DNA of 57,328 nucleotides from contig NZ_KB891103.1 in assembly GCF_000373365.1 (NCBI RefSeq), forward strand, positions 1 to 57,328. Direction: 5' to 3'. Positions 15,980-24,894 of this stretch are shown one piece after another. Position 1 is the stretch's first letter, and the number at the start of each line of letters is the position of its first letter. The notes beneath the pieces are model-generated. The model was not told the DNA's origin. It saw only the letters and a program-made list of their open reading frames with translations, and did no database searches. The DNA comes from Parafrankia discariae. Lineage in GTDB: Bacteria > Actinomycetota > Actinomycetes > Frankiales > Frankiaceae. The position numbers and the translations under genes were made by a program.

Positions 15980-17746
15980 CTACAGAGCATCGCGCGGCGT
16001 CATGCCGTCCGGATTCCATTCCAGTGACCAGCCGTACCGCGTCGCGACGTCGGCCTGGGTGCCGTCGACGAAATCGTTCTCCCGCCGGATGACCAGGTCG
16101 TCGCCCACCAGGTGGAAAGAGGCGACGACGCAGGTACGGGCGCCCGGTGAAGCCCCACCGGGACGAATGGCGAGTTGTTCGCCCGACCGCGCGGCGACGG
16201 TGAGCACCGGTCGCAGCGACGCCCACTCCGGCGCGCTGTGCAGACCGTAGGCGAAGACGAAGAACCGTTTGAAGGTGGCGAGAGCGCTCAGGTCGACGAA
16301 GATCGTCTGACCGTCCCGCTCGTCGCGGCTGCCCAGGCGCAGCACCTGCCGGCCGGCCCGCCCGGCGCCGCTGGCCGAGTTTCCCAGGTGCTGGATCACA
16401 CCGGCGGCGCCGTCCAGTGCCTGCCAGAGGCAGCCGAGGTAGATGTTGCTCGGGCGCGGCAGCCCCGTGCGGGTCGTCAGCGTCTCCCAGCGCAGGGTCA
16501 CCGTCAGGGCGCCGGAGCCACGCTGCTCCGCCGTCCAGACGGTGGCCGGGTGGTCGTCGTCGAGTGAGCCGACGTGTTCGTTGCGCTGCCGGTACCGCGA
16601 GGATCGCTCGCCGACCGCGGCCGGAGACGGCGGGTGCCGCGCCGGGGCGGCGCCCGCCGTCTCCGGCCGCGCGGCGCCGACGTCCTCCCCACCGAGGTCC
16701 AGTGGCGACCGCGTACCGCCGGCTGCCGGTCGAGCCGCCGGCGGCGCCGGTGGTGGTGACGGTTCCGGCCGCGGCGGCGCCGGCGGAGAAGGTGGTGCGG
16801 GAGGAGCCGCGGGAGGCGGCGGTGGGGCTGGAAGAGGCGGCGGCGGGGTCGGTGCCGGCCGGGCCGGTGTGTGCGGGGGCTGCGGTTGCGCGGGGCGGGG
16901 CAGCCGCGCGGGGTGTGACGGTTGCGCGGGGTGTGACGGTTGCGCGGGGTGTGACGGTTGCGCGGGATGCGGCGGGTGCAGGTGATCAGCGATCTTGCGG
17001 CGGCTCCGGGCCCGGGAGGTCCGGGTGAGGAACGGGGCCACGTCGGCGGGCCGCGCCGCCGGCACGCCACCTCCGTTCGCGACAGCGGCGTCCGCCCCGG
17101 CCCCGGCCCCGGCCCCGGCCCCGGCCCCGGCCCCGGCGGCACTGTGCCCATCCCCGTCCGGGCCAGTGCCGTTCGCGCCGGTGCCGTTCGCGCCGGCCCC
17201 GCTCGCGCCGGCGAGGCCGGGCAGTCCGCCCGCGTACCCCTGGCCGATCGCCCGGAACTTCCAGCCCGTCGGATGGCGGTACAGCTCACCGAAGATCAGC
17301 GCGGTCTCCAGGCCGGTCTCCACGTCGAAGGCGTAGCTGACGATCTCCCGGCCGTCGGCGTCGTCGAGCACCCGGATGTGGCCGCGGGGCACCGAACGGA
17401 ACGTCTGCCCGCGCCCGGCCGCGTCGTAGATCGCGGCCCCGAACTGCACCCGGCTGACGGTGGCGGGCACCGCGGCCAGGGTGACGACGACGTCCTCGGT
17501 GGCCTGCGCCCCGCCGGTGGCCGGGCGGGGCGGTGCCGGCGAACCGAGCCGTTCCGCGGGGTTCGGCACCTGGTGGGCGAGGAGCAGCCGGGTGGGCGCG
17601 CCGCCGACGACGAGGGCGATGACGCCGTCCACGTCGACGGTCGAGCCTGGTGCCTCGCTCCAGCCGAACGCGACGCGCACCCGCGCCACGCCCGGCGCCG
17701 ACCGGGACAGCAGCGCGTTGCCGCCCCTGGGCAGGGTGACGGTCAC
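15980..17746 (-). CDS. Two-domain TerD family protein with long Pro/Ala linker
   Basis: TerD-type stress protein, 588 aa. The N-terminal TerD domain (about 1-175) ends with the hallmark FGELYRHPTGWKFRAIGQGY. Its calcium-site loops are degenerate: the usual SDADFVFYNQ is replaced. A linker of about 190 residues is Ala-Gly and Pro-rich and contains HPAQPS repeats. The C-terminal 200 residues form a second TerD-like domain (YLGCLWQALDGAAGVIQHLGN, then LATFKRFFVFAYG). TerD proteins bind calcium and act with TelA and other Ter proteins at the membrane in stress and phage-related responses. The GTG start overlaps the stop of the preceding gene (GTGA), so they are coupled. Expected to be cytosolic. 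Confidence 0.85.
   Translation of the reverse strand: MTVTLPRGGNALLSRSAPGVARVRVAFGWSEAPGSTVDVDGVIALVVGGAPTRLLLAHQVPNPAERLGSPAPPRPATGGAQATEDVVVTLAAVPATVSRVQFGAAIYDAAGRGQTFRSVPRGHIRVLDDADGREIVSYAFDVETGLETALIFGELYRHPTGWKFRAIGQGYAGGLPGLAGASGAGANGTGANGTGPDGDGHSAAGAGAGAGAGAGAGADAAVANGGGVPAARPADVAPFLTRTSRARSRRKIADHLHPPHPAQPSHPAQPSHPAQPSHPARLPRPAQPQPPHTPARPAPTPPPPLPAPPPPPAAPPAPPSPPAPPRPEPSPPPAPPAARPAAGGTRSPLDLGGEDVGAARPETAGAAPARHPPSPAAVGERSSRYRQRNEHVGSLDDDHPATVWTAEQRGSGALTVTLRWETLTTRTGLPRPSNIYLGCLWQALDGAAGVIQHLGNSASGAGRAGRQVLRLGSRDERDGQTIFVDLSALATFKRFFVFAYGLHSAPEWASLRPVLTVAARSGEQLAIRPGGASPGARTCVVASFHLVGDDLVIRRENDFVDGTQADVATRYGWSLEWNPDGMTPRDAL
16908..16979. repeat. 18-bp tandem repeats coding HPAQPS units
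   Basis: Three identical 18-bp units (GCGGGGTGTGACGGTTGC) at 16908-16925, 16926-16943 and 16944-16961 plus a diverged copy to 16979. They lie inside the linker of the double-TerD gene and encode repeated HPAQPS. Prone to copy-number change. Confidence 0.8.
17095..17136. repeat. Seven CCCCGG hexanucleotide repeats
   Basis: CCCCGG is repeated seven times inside the double-TerD gene and encodes an alternating Ala-Gly run. In-frame slippage would lengthen or shorten the linker without frameshift. Confidence 0.85.
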
Positions 17747-18276
17747 GAGTCGAGGTCGGAGCGCCGGAACTTGGCGTCCAGGAACCGTGCCTGGATGGCC
17801 AGCTTCGCCGCGTCCCCGGTGTAGACGAGATCCTGCAGCTCGTTGGCACCCTCGTCGAGGAGCTGGAGCTGGCGGATCAGGTCGTCGGCGGGCGTGGTGC
17901 CCGTGACCCCGGGGCGGTCGGCGTAGTGGGCCGGCAGGGCGACGAAATCCCCGAGCGCCTGCGGCAGGTACTCGTGCACGATCGCGGTCAGGTACCTCAT
18001 CTCCTCCTCGCTCGCCGACTGGATCTCGATGTAGCGCAACAACGGGCGCAGGACGTCGTCGATGTCGCGCACGGTCGGCACCGCCCCGGGCGGCAGCCGC
18101 CCGCCGTTCGCGTTCGCGCCCGCGACGAGCTCGGCGAGTTCGCGCTGGAGCCGGCGGACCTGGTGCACGACCTCGTCGTCGCCCGCCCCCGGGGCACCGC
18201 CGGCCACCGCGGCGGAATCGCCGTCAGCCGCGCTCCCGGTGCTCCCCGCGCTCTCGGAGCGCCGGCGGAAGATCAC
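17743..18276 (-). CDS. Unknown helical protein of Ter/TelA cluster
   Basis: 177-aa protein with no recognised catalytic motif. After a low-complexity Gly/Ala/Asp N-terminus (1-33) it is predicted helical by eye, with heptad-like segments VVHQVRRLQRELAELV and DDLIRQLQLLDEGANELQDL that suggest coiled coils, and a conserved-looking LPQALGDFVALPAHYA. It lies between telA and the double-TerD gene, 92 bp after telA, and its stop overlaps the TerD start. Proteins of this look accompany TelA in actinobacteria, so a structural partner role is likely; that is inferred from context. Confidence 0.8.
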   Translation of the reverse strand: MIFRRRSESAGSTGSAADGDSAAVAGGAPGAGDDEVVHQVRRLQRELAELVAGANANGGRLPPGAVPTVRDIDDVLRPLLRYIEIQSASEEEMRYLTAIVHEYLPQALGDFVALPAHYADRPGVTGTTPADDLIRQLQLLDEGANELQDLVYTGDAAKLAIQARFLDAKFRRSDLDS

Positions 18277-18368
18277 GGCGTTCTCCTCTCCCCACCGGCC
18301 GCGGCGCCCGGCGCGACACCGGGGCCGGCCGCGGCGCGACCGTCAGGACGGGTCATCCGCGGGCACGG

Positions 18369-19607
18369 TCAGCTCTCGCCGGCGCGGGACCGCTCCAGGT
18401 ACGCCTTCGACCGGCCCACCTGGGTCTCGAGCGCGGCGACGGTCGTCGCCATGCTCTCGACCGCCTTCACCTTGTAGGTGTCGATGGCGTCCATCGTCGC
18501 GAAGACGTTGTCGAACGCCTTCTGCAGGGTCTCGACGTCCACCGTGCTGGACGACGCCTGCTCCTGGATCCGGCCGGTCTGCTGGCGCAGCAGCTCGCTC
18601 GTCGACATGATCATGTTGTTCGTGGTGGCGTTCAGCGCGTTGATCTGGTCGAGCACGAGCTTCTGGTTCGCCAGGGCCTGCGCGACGATCACCGCGGTGC
18701 GCAGCGCGGCGACGGTGGTCGTCTGCGCCCGGTCGACGCCCTTGATCAGCTCGATGTTGTTCTTGCGGACGAGGTCGAGGGCCAGGTAGCCCTGCACGCT
18801 CACCGCCAGCTGGGTGAGCAGGTCCTGCTGACGCTGGCGGATGGGGAACAGCGCGTCGGAGGTGAGCGCGTCGGCGGTCGCCGGGTCGGTGGCCCGCAGG
18901 TGCTCGACCTTCGTCGAGACGGCGCCGTCGAGGGCCTTGGCGAGGGTCGCGTACTCGGTGATCTTGCCCATCGCCGCCCACAGGTTCGCCTTCTCCTGCT
19001 CGATGGCGGCGTTGTCCTTGCGCAGCTCGTCCTGGCCCGAGTCGAGCGCCCTGATGATGGCGTCGAGCTGCTTCTGCGCCGACTGGTAGCGCTCGAAGTA
19101 CCGGGAGATCCGGTTGCCGAACGGGACCACGCCGAGCAGCCGGCGGGTGCCTTTGAGATCGGCCCGGGCCGGGTCGAGGTCCGTCACCGTCTGGCGCAGC
19201 TCGAGGAGGGTGCTGGCCACCCGGGCCTGGGCGTCGCCACCGGAGCCGGAGCCGCGCCCGCCGCGGGTGCCGCGCAGCGCCGCCGCGGGACGCTCGAGCA
19301 TCCGGCTGGACACCCGGGCGCTCGCGACGATCTCGCGTTCGCCCATCCGCACGATGTCGTTGATCTTGTCCTGGAACGCCGGGCTGCGTGGGTCCTGCGC
19401 GGCGAGGTCGTCGGCGAAGGCCGCGGCACGCGTGCGCAGCTGCGCGCGTGTCGCCTCGTCGAGCGGGACCATGCTGTCCACCTGGTCGTCGGGGACGACC
19501 GGCACCGGAGCCGGCGGGGCGAGCTCGAGCGCCCCGCCCGCGGTACCGGTGACGGCCGCGCCGACGGGTGCGGGTGGTGGCCCACCGAGGTCCAGCGATT
19601 CCGACAT
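18369..19607 (-). CDS. telA: TelA family toxic anion resistance protein
   Basis: TelA-type protein, 412 aa. After a Pro-rich N-terminus (1-40) it is mostly long helices: RISRYFERYQSAQKQLDAII, ALDSGQDELRKDNAAIEQEK, the signature ALNATTNNMIMSTSELLRQQ, and EALQ-like VETLQKAFDNVFATMDAID. Such proteins work with TerD in the Ter stress response and were first linked to tellurite resistance; the molecular role is still unclear. The ATG at 19605-19607 has GGAAGGGG upstream and gives the usual family length. Operon order on the minus strand is TIR, telA, unknown, double-TerD. Confidence 0.9.
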   Translation of the reverse strand: MSESLDLGGPPPAPVGAAVTGTAGGALELAPPAPVPVVPDDQVDSMVPLDEATRAQLRTRAAAFADDLAAQDPRSPAFQDKINDIVRMGEREIVASARVSSRMLERPAAALRGTRGGRGSGSGGDAQARVASTLLELRQTVTDLDPARADLKGTRRLLGVVPFGNRISRYFERYQSAQKQLDAIIRALDSGQDELRKDNAAIEQEKANLWAAMGKITEYATLAKALDGAVSTKVEHLRATDPATADALTSDALFPIRQRQQDLLTQLAVSVQGYLALDLVRKNNIELIKGVDRAQTTTVAALRTAVIVAQALANQKLVLDQINALNATTNNMIMSTSELLRQQTGRIQEQASSSTVDVETLQKAFDNVFATMDAIDTYKVKAVESMATTVAALETQVGRSKAYLERSRAGES

Positions 19608-19765
19608 GGCGTCCCCTTCCGGCACCCGCGCCTGGCGGATGCATATGCCGGAGGAAGTCTCTGCCCCTCCCGACCCTACGCGACATGCCCTGTCGATCAT
19701 CCGACTACGCGGGCTCTTCGCCGCGACCCGCGCCCGGCACCGTCCAAGCCGTGGACCGGCGGCGG

Positions 19766-20329
19766 TCAGCCGCCCGGTCGCCCGGGGATCGGCGGCGCGG
19801 CGGCGGGCGCCCGGCCCGGGAACGCCGGGCGGGTCACGGGCTTCTCCCGGCCGCCGCGGGCCGCGTCGAGCACCCTGGCGGCCGCGACCTCCTCGGTGAC
19901 CCCGAAGAGGTCGACGCTGACGTGCTGGCCCAGCAGACCCGGGCGCGGGCAGTCCTCGACCCGGAGCACCAGAAGCTTGCGCAGCCTCCCGTCGGGATCG
20001 TCCGCCCAGGCCGCCTGCCATTCCGCCGCGCCGAACCGCGAGTCGAGATACGCCGCGGACAGGACGGCGACGGTGCGCTCCGCCGCGCCCGCCGCGCGGT
20101 GCATCTCCTCGACGAACCGGCTCCCCGGGCCGAAGTCCCACACCTGCAGCAGCGTCGAGTACCCGTTCTCCTCCAGCACCCAGGCGATCCACTCCGCCCA
20201 GCCGCGGTCAGCCCGCGTGTAGGAGACGAAGAAGGCCACACCGGCCGGACCCGCCAAGGCCTCGCGGCCCGCGGCACCCGCGTCCACGGCGTCCCCCGTG
20301 CCCGCCGCGTCCCCCGTGCCCACGTTCAT
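19766..20329 (-). CDS. TIR domain protein
   Basis: Small cytosolic TIR protein, 187 aa. After a Gly/Ala-rich N-terminus (1-30) the TIR domain runs about 31-160: AFFVSYTRADRGWAEWIAW, LQVWDFGPGSRFVEEMHRAA, RTVAVLSAAYLDSRFGAAEW and DGRLRKLLVLRVEDC. E103 in AAEWQAAW is in the place of the NADase catalytic Glu of bacterial TIRs. No second domain is present apart from a Pro-rich tail, so it may be an effector or a signalling partner that acts with the TelA/TerD proteins 158 bp downstream. The ATG at 20327-20329 was chosen because upstream codons do not resemble protein; its ribosome site is weak. Confidence 0.85.
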   Translation of the reverse strand: MNVGTGDAAGTGDAVDAGAAGREALAGPAGVAFFVSYTRADRGWAEWIAWVLEENGYSTLLQVWDFGPGSRFVEEMHRAAGAAERTVAVLSAAYLDSRFGAAEWQAAWADDPDGRLRKLLVLRVEDCPRPGLLGQHVSVDLFGVTEEVAAARVLDAARGGREKPVTRPAFPGRAPAAAPPIPGRPGG

Positions 20330-20393
20330 GGTCGACAGCTTGCCATGTCGAACCGGCGACCAACGGTGCCGACGTTCGGCTAGCGTCCCGATC

Positions 20394-21290
20394 ATGACGA
20401 TGGACGGGACGCCGCCGCGGTTCGCCGTCGGCCTGCCCAATGTCGGTGTCTTCGCCGACCCGGCCCTGCTCACCGAGCTGGCCGGCCGGGCCGAGCGGGC
20501 CGGGTGGGACGGCGTGTTCGTCTGGGACCACGTGCTGTACCACCACGGCTGGCCGGTCGTGGACCCCACCGTGGTCGCCGCCGCGATCGCCGCGACGACC
20601 ACCCGGATCCGGCTCGGGATCCTGATGACCGCGGTCGCCCGGCGCCGAATCGGCAAGCTCGCGCGCGAGATCGCCTCGCTGGACGTCCTCTCCGGCGGCC
20701 GGGTGGTCTTCGGCGCCGGCCTGGGCTCCATGCCGGCCGAGTACACCGCCTTCGGGGAGCCCGCCGACCCGCGGTCGCGGGCGGCCCGGCTGGACGAGTC
20801 GCTCGCGGCCCTCGCCGCGTTGTGGAGCGGCGAGCCGGTGACCGTCCACGGCGAGCACGTCGTCGTGGACGGCGTGGCGATGGCGCCGACCCCCGTGCAG
20901 CGCCCGCGGCCACCGGTGTGGTGCGCGGGGCGCTGGCCGCTGCGCGCGCCGTTCCAGCGCGCCGCCCGGTGGGACGGCGTGCTGCCCGTCCACGCCGACT
21001 ACGGCCGCCCGACCACCATGCCCGCGCCGATGCTCGCCGACATCGTCCGGTACGTGCACGCCCGGCGCCGGTCCGCGGGGACGGCCGGGCATCCCTTCGA
21101 CGTCGTCCTCGAGGGGGCGACCGACGCGGACGCGCCCGACCGCGGCGGCGCCGTCGTCCGGCCCTACGCCGCCGCCGGGCTGACCTGGTGGGTCGAGGCG
21201 CTCGGCTGGTGGCGCGGCGGCCCCGACGAGGCCCGCGCCCGCGTCGACGCCGGCCCGCCGCTCGACGCCGCGGCGCGCGCGGACGCCTGA
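20394..21290 (+). CDS. LLM class F420- or flavin-dependent oxidoreductase
   Basis: Luciferase-like monooxygenase fold, 298 aa. The N-terminus reads FAVGLPNVGVFADPALLTEL, followed by GWDGVFVWDH, the TTTRIRLGILMTAV strand, and DVLSGGRVVFGAGLG with SMPAEYTAFGE. This is the common actinobacterial group that uses F420 or FMN to reduce or oxidise small molecules; the substrate is unknown. The ATG at 20394 (second ATG at 20400) lies 7 bp after TAGCGT, so the transcript may be leaderless. It is divergent from the TIR gene across 64 bp. Confidence 0.85.
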   Translation: MTMDGTPPRFAVGLPNVGVFADPALLTELAGRAERAGWDGVFVWDHVLYHHGWPVVDPTVVAAAIAATTTRIRLGILMTAVARRRIGKLAREIASLDVLSGGRVVFGAGLGSMPAEYTAFGEPADPRSRAARLDESLAALAALWSGEPVTVHGEHVVVDGVAMAPTPVQRPRPPVWCAGRWPLRAPFQRAARWDGVLPVHADYGRPTTMPAPMLADIVRYVHARRRSAGTAGHPFDVVLEGATDADAPDRGGAVVRPYAAAGLTWWVEALGWWRGGPDEARARVDAGPPLDAAARADA

Positions 21291-21329
21291 CCCACGGCTC
21301 GGCCCGGGAAGCCCGTCGGCCCGGGGAGC

Positions 21330-22091
21330 TCAGCCGAGCGGGGGCGTGAGGCCGTCGATCCAGCGGTCGTAGTCGGTCAGCTTGGCCCGCAGCGCGTCCG
21401 GCCCCCGCGCCGAGTCGACGATGAGGAACCGCTCCTCGTCGATCGCCCGCACGAGCAGGTCGGCCTGCGCGTCCGCGCTCGGCGCGGAACGGAGCACCGG
21501 ATGGTCGGCGGGCAGGTCGTTCGCGAGGAGCATCGGGGTCAGCATCGCGCCGGGGCAGAAACAGGAGACCCTGACGCCGCGCGGGCGGTACGCGGCCGCC
21601 AGCCACTCGGAGAGCGCGAGCGCCGCGTGCTTCGTCACCGAGTACGCCGCCTTCTCCGCCTGCGTCGACAGCGCGACGACCGACGCCGTCTGCAGCAGGT
21701 ACCCCTCGCCCCGTTCCAGCATCGCCGGCAGCACCTCGCGGACCGCGTACACGTGGGACATGACGTGCAGCTGCCAGGACGAGTCCCACCAGGCGTTCGC
21801 CTGGACGTCGCCGGGCTGGCGGGGGCCGGCGGCCCCCGCGTTGCTGAACCAGACGTCGATCTCGCCGTAGGCGCGGCGGGCGAGGTCGGCGACGGCGCGG
21901 ACGTTGTCCTCGACCGTGATGTCGGCCGCCAGACCGACACCGCCGATCTCGCTCGACACCCGCTCGACGCCGGCGGGGTCGACGTCCGTCACGACGACCT
22001 TCGCGCCCTCGGCGGTGAACCGGCGCGCGCAGGCCTCACCGAGCCCACCTCCCGAGCCGGTGATCACGACGACCCTGCCGGCGAGTCTCAC
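21330..22091 (-). CDS. SDR family oxidoreductase in sulfation operon
   Basis: Classical SDR, 253 aa. TGSGGGLG binds the nucleotide (11-18), D37 in VVTDVD favours NAD, the NAG motif is FSNAGAAG, serine is in LLQTASVV, and Y-x3-K is YSVTKHA. The GTG start lies 21 bp after the cysQ stop with GAGGGG between, so it is the last gene of the cys operon. SDRs are not part of sulfate activation, so it probably acts on the molecule that is sulfated. The tail ends with DYDRWIDGL, seen in many oxidoreductases annotated as acting on hydrophobic alcohols or ketones. Confidence 0.87.
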   Translation of the reverse strand: MRLAGRVVVITGSGGGLGEACARRFTAEGAKVVVTDVDPAGVERVSSEIGGVGLAADITVEDNVRAVADLARRAYGEIDVWFSNAGAAGPRQPGDVQANAWWDSSWQLHVMSHVYAVREVLPAMLERGEGYLLQTASVVALSTQAEKAAYSVTKHAALALSEWLAAAYRPRGVRVSCFCPGAMLTPMLLANDLPADHPVLRSAPSADAQADLLVRAIDEERFLIVDSARGPDALRAKLTDYDRWIDGLTPPLG

Positions 22092-22112
22092 AGCGCGCCC
22101 CTCACGTTTCCC

Positions 22113-22901
22113 TCACGCCGAGTCACGCAGCGCGCTCAGGATGGCGTCGGTGAGCTCGGGACGGCAGATGAGCAGGTCGGGCAGGTAGGGGTTGGGTTCG
22201 TTGTAACGCAGCGGGGTGCCGTCGAGGCGGGAGACGTGCAGCCCGGCGGCGGCGGCGACGGCGACGGGCGCGCAGGAGTCCCATTCGTACTGGCCGCCGG
22301 AGTGGGCGTAGACGTCGACGTCGCCGCGGACGACCGCCATCGCCTTGGCGCCGGCGGAGCCCATCGGGACCAGGGTCGCGTCCAGCTGGGCGAGCAGGTG
22401 GTCGACGCAGGCCGGTGGCCTGGTCCGGGAGACCGCGAGCCGGATCGGCCCGGCCACCGGCGCCGGGAGGACCGGCGGGGCGCCGGTGTGCAGCACGACG
22501 CCGGCCGCGGGGAGCGCGACCGCGCCCACCGTGGGACGCCCGTTCACGGCGAGGGCGACGTGGACGGCCCAGTCCGCCCGCGGTGGCTCGCCGTACTCGC
22601 GGGTGCCGTCGAGCGGGTCGATGATCCATACCCGGTCGCGTTCGAGGCGGATGTGGTCGTCGGCGCTCTCCTCGGAGAGGACGGCGTCGTGCGGGCGGGC
22701 CTGGGCGAGCAGGTGGAGCAGGAGTTCGTTGGACTGCCGGTCGCCTTCGGCGCCACCCTGGTCGCGGATCGCGAGGAGCAGCTCGCCGGCCTCGTGAGCG
22801 AGGGCGGCGGCCAGGGTGTGGTCGTCCATCCCGGCCGCGGGAATCGTGTGCGACCCGCCGGTGGCGCCGGTAGCCGTGGCGGGGGCGGTGTCACTGGTCA
22901 T
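22113..22901 (-). CDS. cysQ: 3'(2'),5'-bisphosphate nucleotidase, CysQ-like
   Basis: Inositol monophosphatase-fold enzyme, 262 aa, that removes the 3' phosphate from PAP (adenosine 3',5'-bisphosphate), the by-product of PAPS-using sulfotransferases. Metal-site motifs are the acid pair in VLSEESADD, then WIIDPLDGTREY, and YEWDSCAPVAVAAAAG near the C-terminus. It follows cysNC by 70 bp on the same strand. With a sulfotransferase in the same cluster, PAP removal rather than general salvage is the likely job. N-terminal 25 residues are low complexity, so the true start may be further in. Confidence 0.9.
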   Translation of the reverse strand: MTSDTAPATATGATGGSHTIPAAGMDDHTLAAALAHEAGELLLAIRDQGGAEGDRQSNELLLHLLAQARPHDAVLSEESADDHIRLERDRVWIIDPLDGTREYGEPPRADWAVHVALAVNGRPTVGAVALPAAGVVLHTGAPPVLPAPVAGPIRLAVSRTRPPACVDHLLAQLDATLVPMGSAGAKAMAVVRGDVDVYAHSGGQYEWDSCAPVAVAAAAGLHVSRLDGTPLRYNEPNPYLPDLLICRPELTDAILSALRDSA

Positions 22902-22971
22902 GGGCCGGTCTCCACACGGGTCAGGCCGGTCCCCGCACGGGTCAGGGTGGCGATGGGGGCGGCGGTGGCGG

Positions 22972-24894
22972 TCATGCCGGGTCCGGCGGGGTGAGGACGC
23001 CGGTGGTGCGCAGGTGTTCGACGACGAGGTCGGCGGAGGCCTCGGGGGTGACGGCGCCGGCGGCGTCGAGGTGGAGCTCGGGGTTCTCGGGCGGTTCGTA
23101 GGGCGAGTCGATGCCGGTGAAGTTCACCAGCTGGCCGGCGCGGGCCTTGGCGTAGAGGCCCTTGCGGTCCCGGGACTCGGCGACCTCCAGGGGGGTGTCG
23201 ACGTGGATCTCGATGAACTCACCGGGCTCGAGCAGGTCGCGGGCGAGCTGGCGTTCCGCGCGGAACGGGGAGATGAACGAGGCGAGCACGATGATCCCGG
23301 CGTCCGCCATGAGTCGGGCGACCTCGGTGACCCGGCGGATGTTCTCGACCCGGTCGGCGTCGGTGAACCCGAGGTCCTTGTTCAGCCCGTGCCGGACGTT
23401 GTCCCCGTCGAGCAGGTAGGTGTGGAAACCCTGCTCGTGCAGCCGCTTCTCGACCAGGTTCGCGATCGTCGACTTCCCGGCACCGGACAGGCCGGTGAAC
23501 CACAGCACCGCCGGGCGCTGCCCCTTGGCGCGCGCCCGGGCGGTCTTGTCGACCTCGACGGCCTGCCAGTGCACGTTGTCCGCGCGGCGCAGCGCGAAGT
23601 GCAGCAGCCCGGCCGCGACCGTGGCCCGGGTGAACCGGTCGATCAGGATGAACCCGCCGGTGTGCCGGTTCGTGGTGTACGGATCGAACGGGATCTGCCG
23701 ATCCACGTTGATGTTGCACACGCCGATCTCGTTGAGATCGAGGGTGCGGGCGGCGGTGTGTTCCAGGGTGTTGACGTTGACCTTGTACTTGGGTTGGGCG
23801 ACCGTGACAGTGCTTGTCCGTGCCCCGATCTTCATCAGGTAGGGGCGGCCGGGCAGCATCGGCTCGTCGGACATCCAGACCAGGTGGCATTCGAACTGGT
23901 CCGCCACCCCGGGCGGGTCGATCGCGGTGGCGAGCACGTCGCCACGGCTGACGTCGATCTCGTCGACCAGGGTGAGGGTGATCGACTGGCCGGCGATCGC
24001 CTCGTCCAGGTCCCCGTCGGCGGTGACGATCCGCTCCACGGTGCTCTCCTGCCCCGAGGGCAGGGCCCGGATCCGGTCCCCGGGGCGGACCGTGCCCCCG
24101 GCGATCTGCCCGGAGAACCCGCGGAAGTCCAGGTTCGGCCGGTTGACCCACTGCACCGGCAGGCGGAACGACCCGGTGTGCGTGTCGTCGTCGACCGGCA
24201 CCGTCTCCAGATGCCCGACCAGGGTCGGCCCGCCGTACCACGGGGTGTTCGGGCTGGGTTCGGTGATGTTGTCACCGGCCAGCGCCGACAGCGGGATCGC
24301 GACGATGTCACTCAGGCCGATCCGGGCGGCGAACTGCCGGTAGTCCGCCTCGATCCGGTCGAACACGTCCTGGGAGTAGTCGACCAGGTCGAGCTTGTTG
24401 ATCGCGAGCACGATGTGCCGGATCCCCAGCAGCGACACCAGATAGCTGTGCCGGCGGGTCTGGGTGAGCACACCCTTGCGCGCGTCGATCAGGATCACCG
24501 CGAGATCCGCGGTGGACGCCCCGGTCACCATGTTCCGGGTGTACTGCTCATGCCCCGGGGTGTCCGCGACGATGAACTTCCGCCGCTCGGTCGAGAAGAA
24601 CCGGTACGCCACATCGATCGTGATGCCCTGCTCGCGTTCCGCGGTGAGCCCGTCGACCAGCAGCGCGAAATCCAGCCCGTCGCCCTGCGTGCCGACCTTC
24701 TTCGAGTCCGCCTCCAACGCGGCGAGATGGTCGGAGAACACCAGCTTCGAGTCGTACAGCAGCCGGCCGATCAGCGTCGACTTCCCGTCGTCGACACTGC
24801 CGCAGGTGATGAACCGCAGCATGGTCTTGTGCTCGTGCAGATTGAGATACGCCTCGATGTCGTCCGCGACGAGGTCGCTGGCCGCGTGCGCCAT
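22972..24894 (-). CDS. cysNC: Bifunctional sulfate adenylyltransferase subunit 1 / APS kinase (CysNC)
   Basis: Fusion of 640 aa. The N-terminal GTPase half (about 1-440) has GSVDDGKST (32-40), [11 protein letters not shown] and NKLD motifs plus elongation-factor-like beta barrels; with CysD it makes APS from sulfate and ATP at the cost of GTP. The C-terminal APS kinase half has GLSGAGKST (468-476), [15 protein letters not shown] and the [12 protein letters not shown] segment, and phosphorylates APS to PAPS. The ATG overlaps the cysD stop by one base (TGATG). The fusion order is that of the mycobacterial and rhizobial NodQ type, often tied to PAPS for sulfation as well as assimilation. Confidence 0.95.
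   Translation of the reverse strand: MAHAASDLVADDIEAYLNLHEHKTMLRFITCGSVDDGKSTLIGRLLYDSKLVFSDHLAALEADSKKVGTQGDGLDFALLVDGLTAEREQGITIDVAYRFFSTERRKFIVADTPGHEQYTRNMVTGASTADLAVILIDARKGVLTQTRRHSYLVSLLGIRHIVLAINKLDLVDYSQDVFDRIEADYRQFAARIGLSDIVAIPLSALAGDNITEPSPNTPWYGGPTLVGHLETVPVDDDTHTGSFRLPVQWVNRPNLDFRGFSGQIAGGTVRPGDRIRALPSGQESTVERIVTADGDLDEAIAGQSITLTLVDEIDVSRGDVLATAIDPPGVADQFECHLVWMSDEPMLPGRPYLMKIGARTSTVTVAQPKYKVNVNTLEHTAARTLDLNEIGVCNINVDRQIPFDPYTTNRHTGGFILIDRFTRATVAAGLLHFALRRADNVHWQAVEVDKTARARAKGQRPAVLWFTGLSGAGKSTIANLVEKRLHEQGFHTYLLDGDNVRHGLNKDLGFTDADRVENIRRVTEVARLMADAGIIVLASFISPFRAERQLARDLLEPGEFIEIHVDTPLEVAESRDRKGLYAKARAGQLVNFTGIDSPYEPPENPELHLDAAGAVTPEASADLVVEHLRTTGVLTPPDPA

Noticed and set aside
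18369-20192. TelA with a 195-residue N-terminal extension from 20192
   Set aside because: The extension is an out-of-phase reading of the TIR gene; the ATG at 19605-19607 with GGAAGGGG gives the normal TelA length.
15980-20329. Proof of tellurite resistance
   Set aside because: TerD and TelA names come from tellurite resistance, but no terC or terB gene is present and the families have wider stress roles.
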